64,000 bases of DNA from Owenia fusiformis. Lineage: Eukaryota; Annelida; Polychaeta; Sabellida; Oweniidae. Position numbers and translations under genes: made by a program. The stretch is taken from NCBI GenBank assembly GCA_903813345.2, contig CAIIXF020000011.1, forward strand, positions 3,932,571 through 3,996,570. The letters run 5' to 3'. The notes beneath the pieces were generated by a model. That model saw only the letters and a list, made by a program, of their open reading frames with translations. It did not search any database and had not been told where the DNA came from. Shown piece after piece: positions 44,908 through 57,829 of this stretch (within the stretch, counting starts at the first letter, position 1; the number at the start of each line of letters is the position of its first letter).

Positions 44908-47900
44908 TAGTAATTAAGCTCAGAATTGCAATTAAAATGCAAATTACAACAGCATGATGTATATCAGTTACTTCAATATATAAATTGCAAAAATACATGA
45001 CCAATCCCAAATTATTTGGGCAACCCAATGAGAAAAATGAAAGTGGACTCTGCATGACATTTAAAACTGTTCTTCATATAGTTTTATTAGAAACATCATG
45101 AACTATTTAATTGAATAATCATGATGAATGTATATTCCTCATCCATACAGTCTTATTGTTTGAATGATTGTAAATTTTTGGTTTGCGTAATTGGATTCAC
45201 TTTGTTAAAAGACTAGCACTCGTATCACAATTATTTCTATGGTTTGATTTACCGGGTGGTGTATTTAAGACACAGCTTAAGGCAAAATAGTCAGAAAATA
45301 CATTTCACTTAGTTTTTTATCATTCTATAATGAGATCTATTTCACTCATTGGGCGATCTAATAGTAATTGAAGTTTTGGCGCGAAATGTGCCCTGCTTTG
45401 ACGTCATTGATTTTCATCGACCAATAGGCTAGATGCGAGTAGAAATGATCTTGATTTACGTCATTAAATATTCAAAATTCAGTCAAAGTGATGTCATATT
45501 TGAAATCTACGTGTAAAAATACATCTGAAATTATGGTTTCGAAAATTGTTTATCAACTTTGAAAATTTAATATTTTTTGAAAATGTGACTTCTAGTTCGG
45601 GTTGATTCACCATACACCCCATTATACAAAATCACAAAAAGTGAAATATCTTTTCTTGTATTGGACATATAACATTTTCTTTTACTGGACATACTTTAAT
45701 TTGCATAACTATTCGATACATAAGGGCTATATGAAAATTGAACCACTAAAACCTATGTAATTTAAGTTAAAGGGAACTTTCTACTATACCCGCCATGCTA
45801 TCTGACCCGAGCGAGCCACCTGGTGATGAAACTGGTAACTACCTACTCGCATCATTTTTTATTATACGTGGGAATGCTCTAAAATTATAGTAAGTAATCC
45901 AGAAACACTTACAGAAACTTCAACCATGACACTATTAGGCCTAATTACAAACTTATATCCCTCTGCCAAATGGAGGGGACAAAAATCTATGTCTAAAACT
46001 GAGAACAGTATAGGTCCTGAAAGTACTCTGTAGCCAGCAGCGCCATCTTGAATGAAAATTTGGTAGTGAAACATGTTGAATTGTTGATATGTTACGTATT
46101 ATAATCATTAAAAATGAAAATGACATTCATGTTTTTACATTCATAAAGTTGCTGATAGCACTAAACCATTGAGAGTCTCTTCGTAGTCTATGGTCTGATT
46201 TTTTTAAATTTAAAAGTGTCGTCTTTTAACAATATTGGTATATCTGATACATACGTGTATTAAAACCTTTTTGAAGTATAATTACACCTATTTATATTCA
46301 ATCCTTTACATGGGCTATATATATTCGGACATTTTATTCGCAAATGTTTAATAAGGCGCGCATAACAATAAAATGTTATTCCTTAAAGTTTGCCACTGTA
46401 CCTTGTCCTCAAACGCCCCCTGAAACTTCTGATGCATAAACGGCGGCGGAATCTTTCGAGGACAGAATCATAAAAAATGAACAAAAAATAAACAAACATC
46501 TGTTCTATTGAGCTGATGAGTAAAAACATCCAGCTATGTGATTAAATCCCATTTAGTCTAATTTCAGAATTATAAACCTTGTATATTCTCAGATTTAAAA
46601 ATGCCAGTTATTCTTGAATTAAGAGTAATCAGAGACACCCGAATGGGTATACTGCTAATCAAAAATTATCCAGTGAAAAGTACAAACGATTAAAGTTAAA
46701 AGTACTTGGCTTATTTTTTTCTTTGGACTAAAGGGAATATAAAAGTGCAATTCTATTTGTGACAATTGATCGAACGCCGAACATGTATAGATTTTAAAAT
46801 CCTTTAGTCGTAGACATAGCGATGAGGTAAAAAGTTCAAATTTACAGGTGGACTTTAGATTGATACACAAAAACGTAAAGAAAACATGATCGCTATAATC
46901 AATTAACACGTCAACGCATCCGCATTCTCGTAAATAAAAGGTAAAAAGTTCATGTTTACTGTGAAAGTAAACTTCTCTTCAAAAGTTTTGAAGCAAAAAC
47001 AAAAGCAAAAACTCAAGTCATGAAATATGTTGTATGTATAATTGCACTGGGCTCTTTTAAGAAAGTAAGTATCTCCCATTTTCTCCTTTGGGAGTCGATG
47101 TGGCTATCGTGGTGTGACAGCTCAGGGATCCCAAAGTACTCGGTTTATCACGTTTCTTTAGCAAATGCAGACATTGGTTGCATTGTTAGTTGTTAACTTG
47201 ATACATGGGTACTACTGCATACATTTTATTTATAAGTATTATCACGAACAAATTGGCATTGAAATGCTTAAAATGTGACCTTAGAATTATTTTAACGAAA
47301 GATGCAGACCCAGCTAAAAGTTCTAACGGATTTCATTGATCAGATTCATTCAGTTAGTTCTTAAATCTGATCTAGTTTTGCTCGTTTACTGTACATTTAA
47401 ATTATCAATCATTCAAAGCATTCATTTCAATTTCATTCCCTGCTTTTTAGTCCAAATATGCTTGATAGTAATGATCGGATGTGAAAAAAAATTATAACAA
47501 TCTAGGCCGGTGTCCGTGTCATCACCTTTATTCTTTACGGTGGGCAGCACCTTTAACGTCTGACCTTTGTAATCGGGCCACTCATATTAACCTAGATATG
47601 CAAATTCTAATGTACCTGAACTTCAGCTAACCTGTATAATTTATTGGATGTTTTTTTTAATTTTTTGTCAGGGTAATAACTCTTAACGGTGTTGTTGTTT
47701 TTTTAACCGATAAGGTTCGTTTATACGTGTATCTGTATCCGTTAAGTGAATTCTACGTTAAGGTGGGACAGGTATGATGACTTTTTACGCGTGTCTCCAT
47801 TGAATCAGCTGTTATCAAACAGCACCTTTAATCATACTCTACCTACCTTATTCAAATACATGAACGTCAAGGGAAAGGAGAGTGTAATATGTTCGAAGCA

Positions 47901-48246
47901 ATATTTTCCAGAAGTACGTTTTCTTTAAAATTCTCATTTAACTAAGCTCGAAAATTCTACTTTTAAACCAGTGTATTTCCCAAGGCATACACTCACTGGA
48001 TCGAAATAGGCGTTTTGCTAGGGCAAGGTTATAATTGTGACAATTTATCAAAACACCATTTCGTTTCTATCCCCACTTCTTCCGTAATGATTTATGGATT
48101 CCTATCAACAGAATATACGGCTCTAGTCTATTTCTTTAGAATGACAAGATGCATTCTTTTAAAATCTCTAGAAACGTAGATTGTTAAGTTGAAATGGTTC
48201 ATATAAAAATGCCCTAATTAGAAATATAAACGTTGGGGTGTTGACA
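44908..48246. other. Gene-free stretch with two unassigned ORFs
   Basis: No repeat family was identified. The plus-strand ORF at 47746-47928 (LRWDRYDDFLRVSPLNQLL, then SVICSKQYFP) has a protein-like composition but no known motif. Minus ORFs at 45862 and 46655 look random. It was not called as a gene for lack of splice support. Confidence 0.35.
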
Positions 48247-48422
48247 CAGGCCCGTAGCCAAGATTTGCTAAAGGGGGGCATTTTATGAAAATTCCAGGGG
48301 TTTTCACTTTTGACAATTTTGGTCAAAAATGGCCAAAATCACTTTAAAAGTGTTCAGAATGATGAAACGCATGATTTTGAAAGGATTTTTGGCAGGGGGG
48401 GGGGGGGCTGGCTACGGGCCTG
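48247..48422. mobile_element. 176-bp MITE with TGACA duplication
   Basis: It has perfect 14-bp terminal repeats CAGGCCCGTAGCCA / TGGCTACGGGCCTG, flanked by TGACA on both sides (48242-48246 and 48423-48427). A G-run sits near the right end. The copy at 44745-44907 is a relative. The superfamily is uncertain, perhaps hAT-like. Confidence 0.85.
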
Positions 48423-48429
48423 TGACATA

Positions 48430-49305
48430 AATAGCATATTTTTGTACAATTGCACGCCTAACTGTAATACTCTCATTTAAATGATTGCATTAATATTTAG
48501 TTAACTATATCGTATGGTGCTAAGCCTCATTCCAAAACACTCATGTGGGGACATTATTTTTTTTTCATTTTTGTCGATTTCCTTGGCCTTAGAAGGATAC
48601 ACATGAATTGGAATATCTTGTCCTGAGCCAAGAATGGCCTTATGAGGACAAAAAGACGGTTAGTTCCGCAATAAAAACCTCCAGAAATCGATTTAGCGAG
48701 CATCTATTTAACCCTTTACAAGAGATCTATTCTTCGACTCACTCTGCATGGCACTACAAAACAGATATTAAATATTCCGAGACAATCAGAGTATGACGAT
48801 CTACAAAACATTAGCGACACCCTAAAATATACTTTCCCCAATTTAATGGTTATGTTGTTCGAATCCAGACTGTCAAATGATGGTTGATACTTAGAGGGCG
48901 ATATACCAATCACGATGGACCAGGGGAACTTGTCCTCATAAATTCTTTAACTGCTCTATAGCTAGAATTCTTACAATGGGAACCTTGTATTATTTACTAC
49001 AGACTGTAAGCCTCAATTGACACCTGATTTTTATTCCAAGGTTTCTTTAATTGTAATATCGGGATATCGATACAAGGGCACATCCTAGGTGATGGTTGCA
49101 AGAAGGACGAAAATGATAGAGAAAGTTGCGGGGAAAGTTGACCCGGATGATCCTAAAATCTCATCAACTATTTTTCTAATCCATTTAATGTCTGCTTTGT
49201 TTTTTTTTGACGTAATCATTACTGATGAATAATTGCAAACTGTTAAACAAGTATATTCATTCAATACTTTATTCATTCTATGGCTACAACTACAGATAAT
49301 TGTGT
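48430..49305. other. Stretch with a possible exon at 48594-48796
   Basis: An acceptor-like TTGGCCTTAG at 48584-48593 is followed by an open frame reading LEYLVLSQEWPYEDKKTV and on to HYKTDIKYSETIRV then stop at 48796 (plus). Composition and the acceptor hint at a terminal exon. The ORF at 47746-47928 could belong to the same gene, but no donor was found and no family is recognised. On the minus strand 49085-49276 ends in a hydrophobic tail (FSIIFVLLATIT), also unassigned. Confidence 0.25.
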
Positions 49306-49308
49306 ATG

Positions 49309-49810
49309 TAGTCTTACGGTGTGTAAAGACTAGCGGTGTACCTAGACTAACAGGGTAATGATGTATATAACTAACGTAGAGCGTAGACTAACGGGGTCCA
49401 TGGACTAACGCTTTACATAGACTAACAGTGTATATTTACTATCGGTCGAAGTACATAGACTATAACGATGAACAGACTAACGGTGTACACAAATAACGTA
49501 GAACGTAGACTAACGAGGTTCATGGACTAATCATCTACAACTAACAGTGTATGTTTACTAACGAAGTACATAGACTAATTATGAACATAGACTAACGGAG
49601 TACATTAACTAAAGTTAAATTTAGACTGACGGTGTACACAAATAACATAGACTAACGAGGTTCATGGACTAATCATCTACAACTAACAGTGTATGTTTAC
49701 TATTGGAGTACATAGATTATAACGATGAACATAGACTAACGGTGTACAATGACTAACGTTAAACGTATAATGACTGTGTACACCAATAACTTCGAGCGTT
49801 GTACATGGAC
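49309..49810. repeat. GTACATAGACTAACG minisatellite, 149-bp higher-order unit
   Basis: CATAGACTAACGGTGTAC-like monomers recur about every 20-35 bp. A longer period of about 149 bp is shown by GGTGTACACAAATAAC at 49482 and 49631 with matching sequence in between. The edges are irregular. No coding potential. Confidence 0.8.
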
Positions 49811-50293
49811 TTACGCTGCGTACTTAAGATTGATGACAAGCAAATACTGACAGTGAACATAGATTAGAGTAAAACAGATTGTAATAGTGCATTTGAGTTG
49901 CCGAGGTCTTATTTTAAAACTCGACATCACGTGAGTTACGTGCCGTCTGTGAATTGCAATAACATAGACACTTGAAAAATGAGGTAACTATGTCAATGCT
50001 AATGTTAATATTGAATCGAATGTAGTATTCAAACGATCGATTTACGAACGTCAATGGATGTTCTGATTGGACGTTGGCACATATAAATAAAGAGGATAAT
50101 TGATTTTGAGGTGAATTTGAGGTGAAGAGACTAGGGAAATGAATGACGTAGCACACACAATTGACTGGAATTGTAGGCCTATAAAATGCAGACGTTTTTA
50201 AGACTGAAAACATTGTAAGAATTTAAATTAAGGAATCGCAATAAACAGAACATTTCCATTTCACATCCAGTGTTTTAAACTGGGACGGTAGAG
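49811..50293 (+). promoter_or_regulatory. Upstream region of the GH3-domain gene
   Basis: About 480 bp between the minisatellite and the first ATG. No TATA box at a convincing distance and no CpG island were seen. An A+T-rich, unrepeated sequence covers it. The start of transcription cannot be placed. Confidence 0.3.
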
Positions 50294-53200
50294 ATGTTTT
50301 CGATGCGATGTTATGCAGTGGTTGTTGCTGCAATGGCTTGGGTTGTGCCAGGAGCAATGGTTGTGCAGTACAACCAATCAAGCACAATTCCAAGTCCTAT
50401 GGGTATGTATTGTGTTTATAGCAATTGCAAATGTTAGTGTTCCTTTTTGTTTTTAATACAAGTGTACTTTTCATTTCTGACATTTTACCTTCTAATATAC
50501 AACATTTGACCTTTACGTGCAACGATGCACATTTTATTACATTATTTGTATAATTTGAACACCATTAAAGAAACTTGTGTGAAAATCCCTTGGCGGTATT
50601 TCTATCGATCTCGATCAAAATGGAAAACATGAGAGAACAATGCATGACAATGTTTTTGTTTATTTCTGAGATTATGTCATATAATGTATTGGCACAGTGT
50701 GATTTAACAATTGCGAATTCTCTATCGGTTTTAATACACAAAACCTTCAAAGCTAAAAAGAGTATAGCTAAAGTTGTCTGTTTAGGTGTTTAGAAATGGT
50801 TAAAAATTGTATACACAGCCATACGTATATAAACATTAAGAAAAGACTCGGAGTGTCAATGTCATGTTCAATGTCAGGTCGTATTGACGTATTATACACG
50901 TAGGGCACTTGGATGATAACATATATGTTTTAAAAGAAGATGTACGGGAACATGTGGAATAGATTATGATTTTCTTAGGGTCAGTTCTCCCCTTAGATCA
51001 GTAGTAATCACTTGTTCGTTCTATCATTATTGAGGGATAAGGAAAATGAAATTGTTTTAATTAGGTCCTTAGAAAATAACAATCGAAATAAGAGTATACG
51101 TATGTGGGCATAGTATGTGGGTATAACATTACATGTTTACACAAAAAAACTCTCTTAAAACGTGTAGCATAACCTCCTTATATATTGCCTGAACATGTAA
51201 ACACACCTGTGATAATTACTAATTAAGAAATTCAACCTTAAATAAAATGAAAAATCAAAATAAGGGTACGTGGGCAACGCGTTCACATACTCGTGCATCC
51301 TCCGATCACAGGGCTTCAAAGTCCAGAACATATTCTTAGGATGATACTCGTGTAACTTAAATATGTTTTCATGTATTTCCAGGTGTTCTTTTGTTTGTCT
51401 TATTGGTTGTGGCGGCGGCGATTGTGTCGCATTTCGCTTGGTTGTGCCCGGCGTCTGGTCATTCGCACAACCATTACACATGGAGTTATCTTTTAATTAG
51501 CTATATACAGAGATGGAAGGTATGGAAAGCGCATCAAAGTATGATGAAAGAACTCGAGAAGAAATGCATACACTTCTCATCGGAACAAGAGCGATTGTTA
51601 CGTGATATTATTTCAAAAAATAAAAACACAATTCTCGGACAAGATCTGAACTTGAAAACTATCCAATGTAGACACGATCTTAAGAATCACCTGTCAATAG
51701 CAGACTATGCAAAATATAAATCATACACTGAACGAATGCTTGCTGGTGAATCTGATGTTATAACCCCGGGGAAACCACAGTATATCGTCAAGACTTCCGG
51801 CACAACCGGACAATCATCGCACTACTCAGTCACAAAGGAATGCATAACACCTATGGTTACAACCATGGGGATGTGGGCAAGTTTGAAACAAAAACATTTT
51901 TCAGGGATGATGCATTTAGGGCGCAAAATGACCCTTATGTTTTCGGCTAAGTTCGGTAAATCAAGCGGTGGTACTTTGATAGGTCCTATTTCACTCGGAA
52001 TGGCGATATATCACCCAGAATGCTTGCAAGAACTTGCGCAAAATTCCACAAGCCCTCCAGAAATTCGTCAAATTCAAACAGAACAAGAAACGTTATATAT
52101 TCACCTTTTATTCGGACTATTGGATAAAGATTTAATATCGATAGAATGCACGTATATTTCTGTAATCTACTCAGCCATGATGGTATTAGAAAGCCGGTGG
52201 CGACATCTAGTCAAAGACATAAGAAATGGGAGTATTTCAGAAAAATTAGACATTCCTGAACCAGTTCGTGATCAATTAAACAAACGGCTGTTTCCAAATC
52301 CCGATAGGGCACTTGAAATAGAGACAGAGTGCAGTAAAGGCTTCGAGAGAATTATTCAGCGACTTTGGCCACGCTGCAGCCACATTCTGGCTGTTGACAC
52401 TGGTACCATGGTAACATTCAAAGATTACCTGTCCCCGAGACACTGCAAGAACATACCGATATACTCCGCTATGTATAATGCATCTGAAGGGTTGATAGCA
52501 TCAAATATATGGCCCACACAGAACAAGCGGGAGTACCTCCTGGAACCGGGTGGCTCAGTTGTCTACGAGTTTCTCCCCATTTACGATGAAGACATGGGCG
52601 AAGATGCCGAAACAGTTTTTGGAGATGAGGTAATTAAGAACATGTTCCACTTTTCTTTGTAATCAAGTGTAAAAATGAATGAATTTTGCACGTAGCTAGA
52701 CAACCAACGCCGTCTAATTACATTTTGTATCCGAAAATGGTGGAGCTGCCAGGAAAATACATTTTAACTGACATGACGAATCGATCATTATAATTCCATT
52801 GACCGTGGTTCGTTTTGGACTTATGTACATGATTTATATATGCCTACCTTAATTGAGACTCTATTATTACGTTATTATTATCCATTTTTGTCATTAAAGG
52901 TCCAAGTTGGCTTTACTTACGAAATCATCGTCACGACGTATAGTGGTCTGTATCGCCATCGCCTAGGTGACGTCGTCAGAGTTACCCGGATGTATCATAA
53001 TACACCTGTCATCGAGTACCTTTACAGGTAAAAACTCAAAGTAATTTTGTTATGATTTATGTAAGAGTTTTCAAGAGAAACGTTTGAAACAACGTTTGAC
53101 CTTCAGAAATTCGTACGTCTTCGAAAAGATTTTAGCTTGAAGGTTTATGCATCTAGGCTGTATCTCAATTTGATGTCTTAATAAGAACTTTTCCTAATAT

Positions 53201-54558
53201 TAGTTCATAAAGCTAGGAAACTATTTACCTTTTTCAAATTGGCTTAACTTAACCTTGCTTCAATACACCGACCAATGAAGGGGTTAGATTAGAGTTGCAA
53301 AACTTTTTAAGGTACTGTATAAATCGTTTCTTCAATCATTCATTTGATCAATTTCTCTCTCGTCTTTCAGGAGAGGTGAGGTGCTTTCCATTTGCACTGA
53401 GAAAGTGACAGAGGTTTCCATTAAGGCAGCTATCTCAAAGTCCCTGGGGGTCCTAGGACGAGACGATCTGGTTGAGTACACGTGTACCCTTAGCACTGTT
53501 GTGGATGTACGAGGCGAGAACAGTAAGTAGTGGAATGTATTACATTGTATACATATAAATCAGTCCGGGTTCGTACCACTATAAGTTAGATTGAAAACAT
53601 GATGATTGACACAATATGCGACATTAATTCAGCTCATTATACCCAATATAATAATTATTATATATAATATTATCACTCCTAATATACTAGCTAATATTTA
53701 GATAATTTAGCGCTTCAAATGTCGAAAAAGTTGATATTTCGTACTATACGTGCAAGCATTTGAAAATTTGTGATTTTCTATATGCCACCATTTTCTTTAT
53801 TTACCATTCTTCATGCTACCATCATTTACCATATTGCAAATGTTTTCTTTTTTTGCAGACAATAAGGTTGTCCCGCCGTACTATGTGATATTCTTGGCGT
53901 TCCAACGTTCTGCTGCAGCCATATGTCAAAGGAAATTGTCAACCGAGGTAAGAAACATGTGGGTAAACCTATAACCTTTACACCTACTCACCCATATAGG
54001 TCTTGTCAAGAAAAGCACAGTTATTATCAAAGGGTTGACTCAAATCGCTCTTATAAGACAATACGTTTTTAGTCAACCCTCTATTATGACAAAACAGGTG
54101 ACATCTATTTGAATTATTTGAAATTATCCTGATTATCAAGGACGATACCTTTCATCACGTCAGGCGTCCATAGGGTTTTGTCAAAAGTTTTCGGTGTTTG
54201 GAATCAAAGTGGCAGTAATGCCCTTATGTTGCGTGATTTGAGATATCCTATCAATCGGAAAAGTTGTCGAATATTTTTAATGCAAATTTGCGCAAATTTA
54301 TTACAACTGGATCCTGAAAAAATCGTCTATTTTCAGATGGACAATGCGTTACAGCTAATACAACCAAGTTACAGAACTGCGCGACAAAGGAGTCTCATCC
54401 CATCCCCAATACAAGTCCAAATAGTTGATAAAGAAGCATTTACGAAACTAAAAGACGCCATCTTTGTACAAAACGGAACCAGTTCCAACCAGTTTAAACT
54501 ACCGCGATATTTGAAGAAAGCGGAGCATGTGAACATTCTTCTGAACAACAGAGTTTAG
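50294..54558 (+). CDS. GH3-domain protein (GHDC-like), six exons
   Basis: Exons: 50294-50402, 51383-52629, 52900-53027, 53371-53522, 53859-53947, 54337-54558. All introns are GT-AG and the sum is 1947 nt, 648 residues plus stop. The N-terminus has two hydrophobic stretches (residues about 6-25 and 38-58), suggesting a membrane or secretory-pathway protein. The GH3 hallmarks of ATP-dependent acyl-amino-acid ligases are present: motif I TSGTTGQSS (174-182), motif II YNASEG (401-406) and motif III YRHRLGD (470-476). In plants this fold conjugates amino acids to jasmonate or auxin. GHDC is its animal relative and its substrate is, as far as I know, unsettled. Length is near plant GH3 (about 600), with no frame breaks. 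An AATAAA lies at 54595. The family call is firm; function is inferred from motifs only. Confidence 0.9.
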
Positions 54559-54594
54559 TCTTCTTTGCTGACATATTTTAAGGCTAAGCACCAG

Positions 54595-54600
54595 AATAAA
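54595..54600 (+). terminator. Polyadenylation signal AATAAA of the GH3 gene
   Basis: A canonical AATAAA 37 bp after the stop codon of the GH3-domain gene. Another AATAAAG lies near 54653. The cleavage site is not visible. Confidence 0.55.
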
Positions 54601-54799
54601 AATCAAATAGCCCGTATTTAGATCAGTGTCAGAATGAGTGTTAAGACTATGTTAATAAAGATGTCGCTCTTGCAACTCATTCTTGCAACCAAATCTTGAG
54701 CTCGTAATTTTTTTAAGACTTTTGATACATGGGCCAAATTTTATTGGTTGTGAATTTTGCATAATAATACAAACACATTTTATATACATATGTGTTGTA

Positions 54800-55817
54800 T
54801 ACGAGGGTATTTTATAAAGTTCTCTTTAATTTTTTTATTTTTCAACATATTCTCATGAAATTTTCATAGAATCTGCAGTATAGAATACTGTATTAATCTA
54901 TCAAGAAATATTTGGAATAACAGAAATATTAGATAAGTAAGGGTTGCCATAGTAACCGGAAATCAAGGCACCCGGGGCAAAAAAATAATTGAGATATAAT
55001 GAGCTTTGTTAACCTTGTATACATACATAATAAACTCTCATAAATTATCAAACACATTAAAATGTTATCTTGAATATGTTGTTTAATGCTTTTACTATAA
55101 AATAAATTGACCATGTGAATTGTGTGATGTCATAGAGGATGCTTACATGCTTCATTAGATGTGATATCAGACTCTGAGAATCAAAGCTTAATTATCAGAA
55201 ATGACTGAGTTAGATAATGCATAGATGCAGGGATCATCAGAAAAATAATATTCATACTGATAAAAAGTTTAGTTTAGTTCGAAAAATCTTTGCTCATACT
55301 AAAGATGATCTAAAACAAATATGTTGCAAAGATATCAACAAAATTACACCCTATGTGTGGTCTATTATTTATTTAAGATGAACTAAAGTGGAAAATCGAC
55401 TTTCCTTGGAATATTTGAAAGAACAGTTGTAGTGTCTAACATCACTTCTAATGAAGCATTACAATCATCCATTATGAGATCACGAAATTCATATGACCAT
55501 TATAATAGTTCAAAACAGTCAAGAATACATGGTGTTTAACAATTTGATGTGTTTCATAGCTTATTTGATAACTTATTATGCATTTTAACATGGTTAGTTG
55601 GGGCTATTCTTGCATGATTTTTTATTTGCCCCGGGTGCCTTGATTTCCGGTTACTATGGCAACCATTTCTTAAATAATATTTCTGTTATACCAAATATGT
55701 TTTGATAGATTAATGCAGCATTGTATACTACACATTCTGTGAAAAATTCATCGGAATATATTGAAAAATAAAAAAATATTTTGAGATATTATGAGAACTT
55801 TATGATATACCCTCGTA
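54800..55817. mobile_element. 1.0-kb mariner-type element with 230-bp TIRs
   Basis: The ends TACGAGGGTAT and ATACCCTCGTA are flanked by TA (54798-54799, 55818-55819). The arms pair for about 230 bp, as far as GGCACCCGGGGCAAAAAA. The centre (about 55030-55590) is A+T-rich without a transposase. It inserted just after the GH3 gene. The TACGAGGGT tip resembles that of the mariner element at 40443. Confidence 0.85.
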
Positions 55818-56194
55818 TAGTGTAATTTATGTACGCTTTAATATATTCAATTTGCTAAATATATTATTTATTACGTATTTATATGTTTTAGTTTAAAAAA
55901 TAAAGTAACGTCAATATGTGTTATCACCCATGATATCGAGAAGCAATGCCGAACAACTATTTTAAACATATATCAAAATGTGAGATTCGATATATGTAGT
56001 TGATTGGTTTTACCAAATACAGTCATGTGGCAATGCCAAAATATTTAGTTCGCAAACAATAGAACAATAATTAAGTCAAAGCAGTCTAAAACATCTCATG
56101 CAATGCATAATTAGCTATTTTGCAGAGACATTTTAAAAGTACATGTTTAATACACCAATGTGATTCCATTATTCGTTGCACTCTATATCATAAG
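55818..56194. other. Gene-free stretch
   Basis: A+T-rich sequence without an ORF or a repeat that I could support. Confidence 0.4.
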
Positions 56195-56310
56195 GGAGTT
56201 TAAGCTTGCAGATAGAATCGAAACGCCAACCAATACGTATGACCAATCGCCCATACAAATGCATACCTTAAATATTTCCCGTTCACGTTCACATTGCAAA
56301 CTTAAACTCC
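56195..56310. mobile_element. 116-bp MITE (GGAGTTTAAGCTTGCA)
   Basis: GGAGTTTAAGCTTGCA at 56195 and TGCAAACTTAAACTCC ending at 56310 form terminal inverted repeats. A degenerate relative is at 26595-26720. No ORF. Confidence 0.7.
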
Positions 56311-56574
56311 ATATTCTTTGAAATCGTCTGTTATGAATTTGCCCACATGTACCAAAAAAGAAAATAAGGATCTTGTATAGATGTCACATTTGTTCAATTC
56401 GCCCACACTAAAAATTAATTCTACATTCAGCTTTTGGTGGGGGAATTCGTTTCATTTCGAGGCGAATCCCTATAAAACTAGGGGTATTGAACACTTATGC
56501 AACTGTCCTTTCCCTGAGGATGAAACTGAGCAAATAAATTGATGACATAACTAAACAAAGCAAATACTATACTG

Positions 56575-56957
56575 TATCAAAAGGCAAAAGCCTTTTCTGG
56601 GTCATAGCGAATGGCATGATTTCCTCGAGTCTCTTCAGTTGCAATGCAACCATACTGGGACCGATTCGTGTCGTTCCACTACTGCCCTTGGTGGGGGCTC
56701 GCTACCATACTGTATGACTCCCGGCGTCTACTAAAGCACATCAGTGGAGGAACCAACCACAGTCTCACAATCTGTCTCTGACAAGAGCAGTCAGAGAACC
56801 GACCCAAGCCAAGGACCGGAGGTTGGACCTTCGGACCGGGTGTCCTGTAGTGCAATGATCAACGACTCCGTACCTGGGGCTCGAACGCGGGACCTCTGTA
56901 TCCCACCGTACGCTCGACTACAACATAACCCTGCTCGTTAACCTCAGAGCTATCCTG
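56575..56957 (-). mobile_element. tRNA-derived SINE
   Basis: On the minus strand the head (56957-56866) carries box A-like TAGCTCTGAGGTTAACGAGC and box B-like CGCGTTCGAGCCCC at tRNA spacing. It is followed by about 290 bp of more G+C-rich sequence ending near a short AAAAGGC/GCCTTTT hairpin (56579-56596). The clear G+C contrast with its surroundings supports an insertion. The body was not matched to a named SINE core domain. The plus ORF within (56744-56941) is spurious. Confidence 0.65.
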
Positions 56958-57829
56958 CTTAGGTGTCAAAACTGATAAAAATGCGGCAGTTTTTGTAATT
57001 TCTAGCTTGAATGAACATGACACCCAAATTTATAATCCTATTTTCTAACAGCATTGGTTGAAATAGAGTAAATCAAACACAGTTAATCACCAAACTGAGT
57101 AAAACTGTAGGCCACCTCCGAAGAAATAAGCAAAGACCCAAACGTATAAGATAATACGTAGTAATGGAACTAAATATTCTGGTACGTAAAAACATTTTTC
57201 CAAAAGTCAATTATCCTATCACTTGAATGAAGTGGAAAGAAACCAAATTACGACCGTCACTGTGTTTGCTGAGTTTGGGAAAGCGTATAGTAAACAATTT
57301 AAGGCCACTGTAAATTAGGTCTTTGTTATAGTCTTCTATAAGAGGACCTGTTCTGAAATGGATTGATGACACTAACTTGATTTTTAATTCACTCTGAGGT
57401 GGTAATTGACAACATATATGAAAATAGATATCTTGGTAGGCCTATAGGCAACATATAGGTGTGCTCAAAAAGGCAACCAATAAAATCTAGGACAAAATTC
57501 TACTCGACTTGATTGATATATCTTTTGGGTACAACTAAACAAATCTTTCACTCGAATTGACTTATGCATGTACATATATGTACAAAAAACGCGTGTGGAC
57601 GAAGTAGACTCGATAAGCCAATTTACCACAGTGAATGAGTGGGTTAATTAGGGCGTTGCAATTGATAGAGCCGAACGAAAAATAGCTACAGTCAAAGCAC
57701 CTACAAATCATGAACGTTTATATGGCAGTAAGTCGCGAGAAAACAATCCAATTTGATTATAATTTAAGGAGGATTGGAACCCGTCATAGTAGAGCAAACT
57801 CGGGGGGTATAAATGACCACCTATGAACT
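56958..57829. other. Gene-free stretch
   Basis: No ORF of note. A TACATATATGTA palindrome lies near 57570. Nothing else was recognised. Confidence 0.4.

Noticed and set aside
49085-49276. Possible C-terminal GPI-anchor exon on the minus strand (tail FSIIFVLLATIT)
   Set aside because: The tail is suggestive, but no upstream exon or convincing acceptor was found, and a hydrophobic end is common by chance in A+T-rich DNA.
54178-54336. In-frame extension upstream of the last GH3 exon
   Set aside because: The ORF is open there, but GH3 homology and the TTTTCAG acceptor place the exon start at 54337, and the joined frame is exact.
56744-56941. 65-residue ORF with Ser/Pro-rich sequence
   Set aside because: It lies inside the tRNA-derived SINE and reads its antisense strand.
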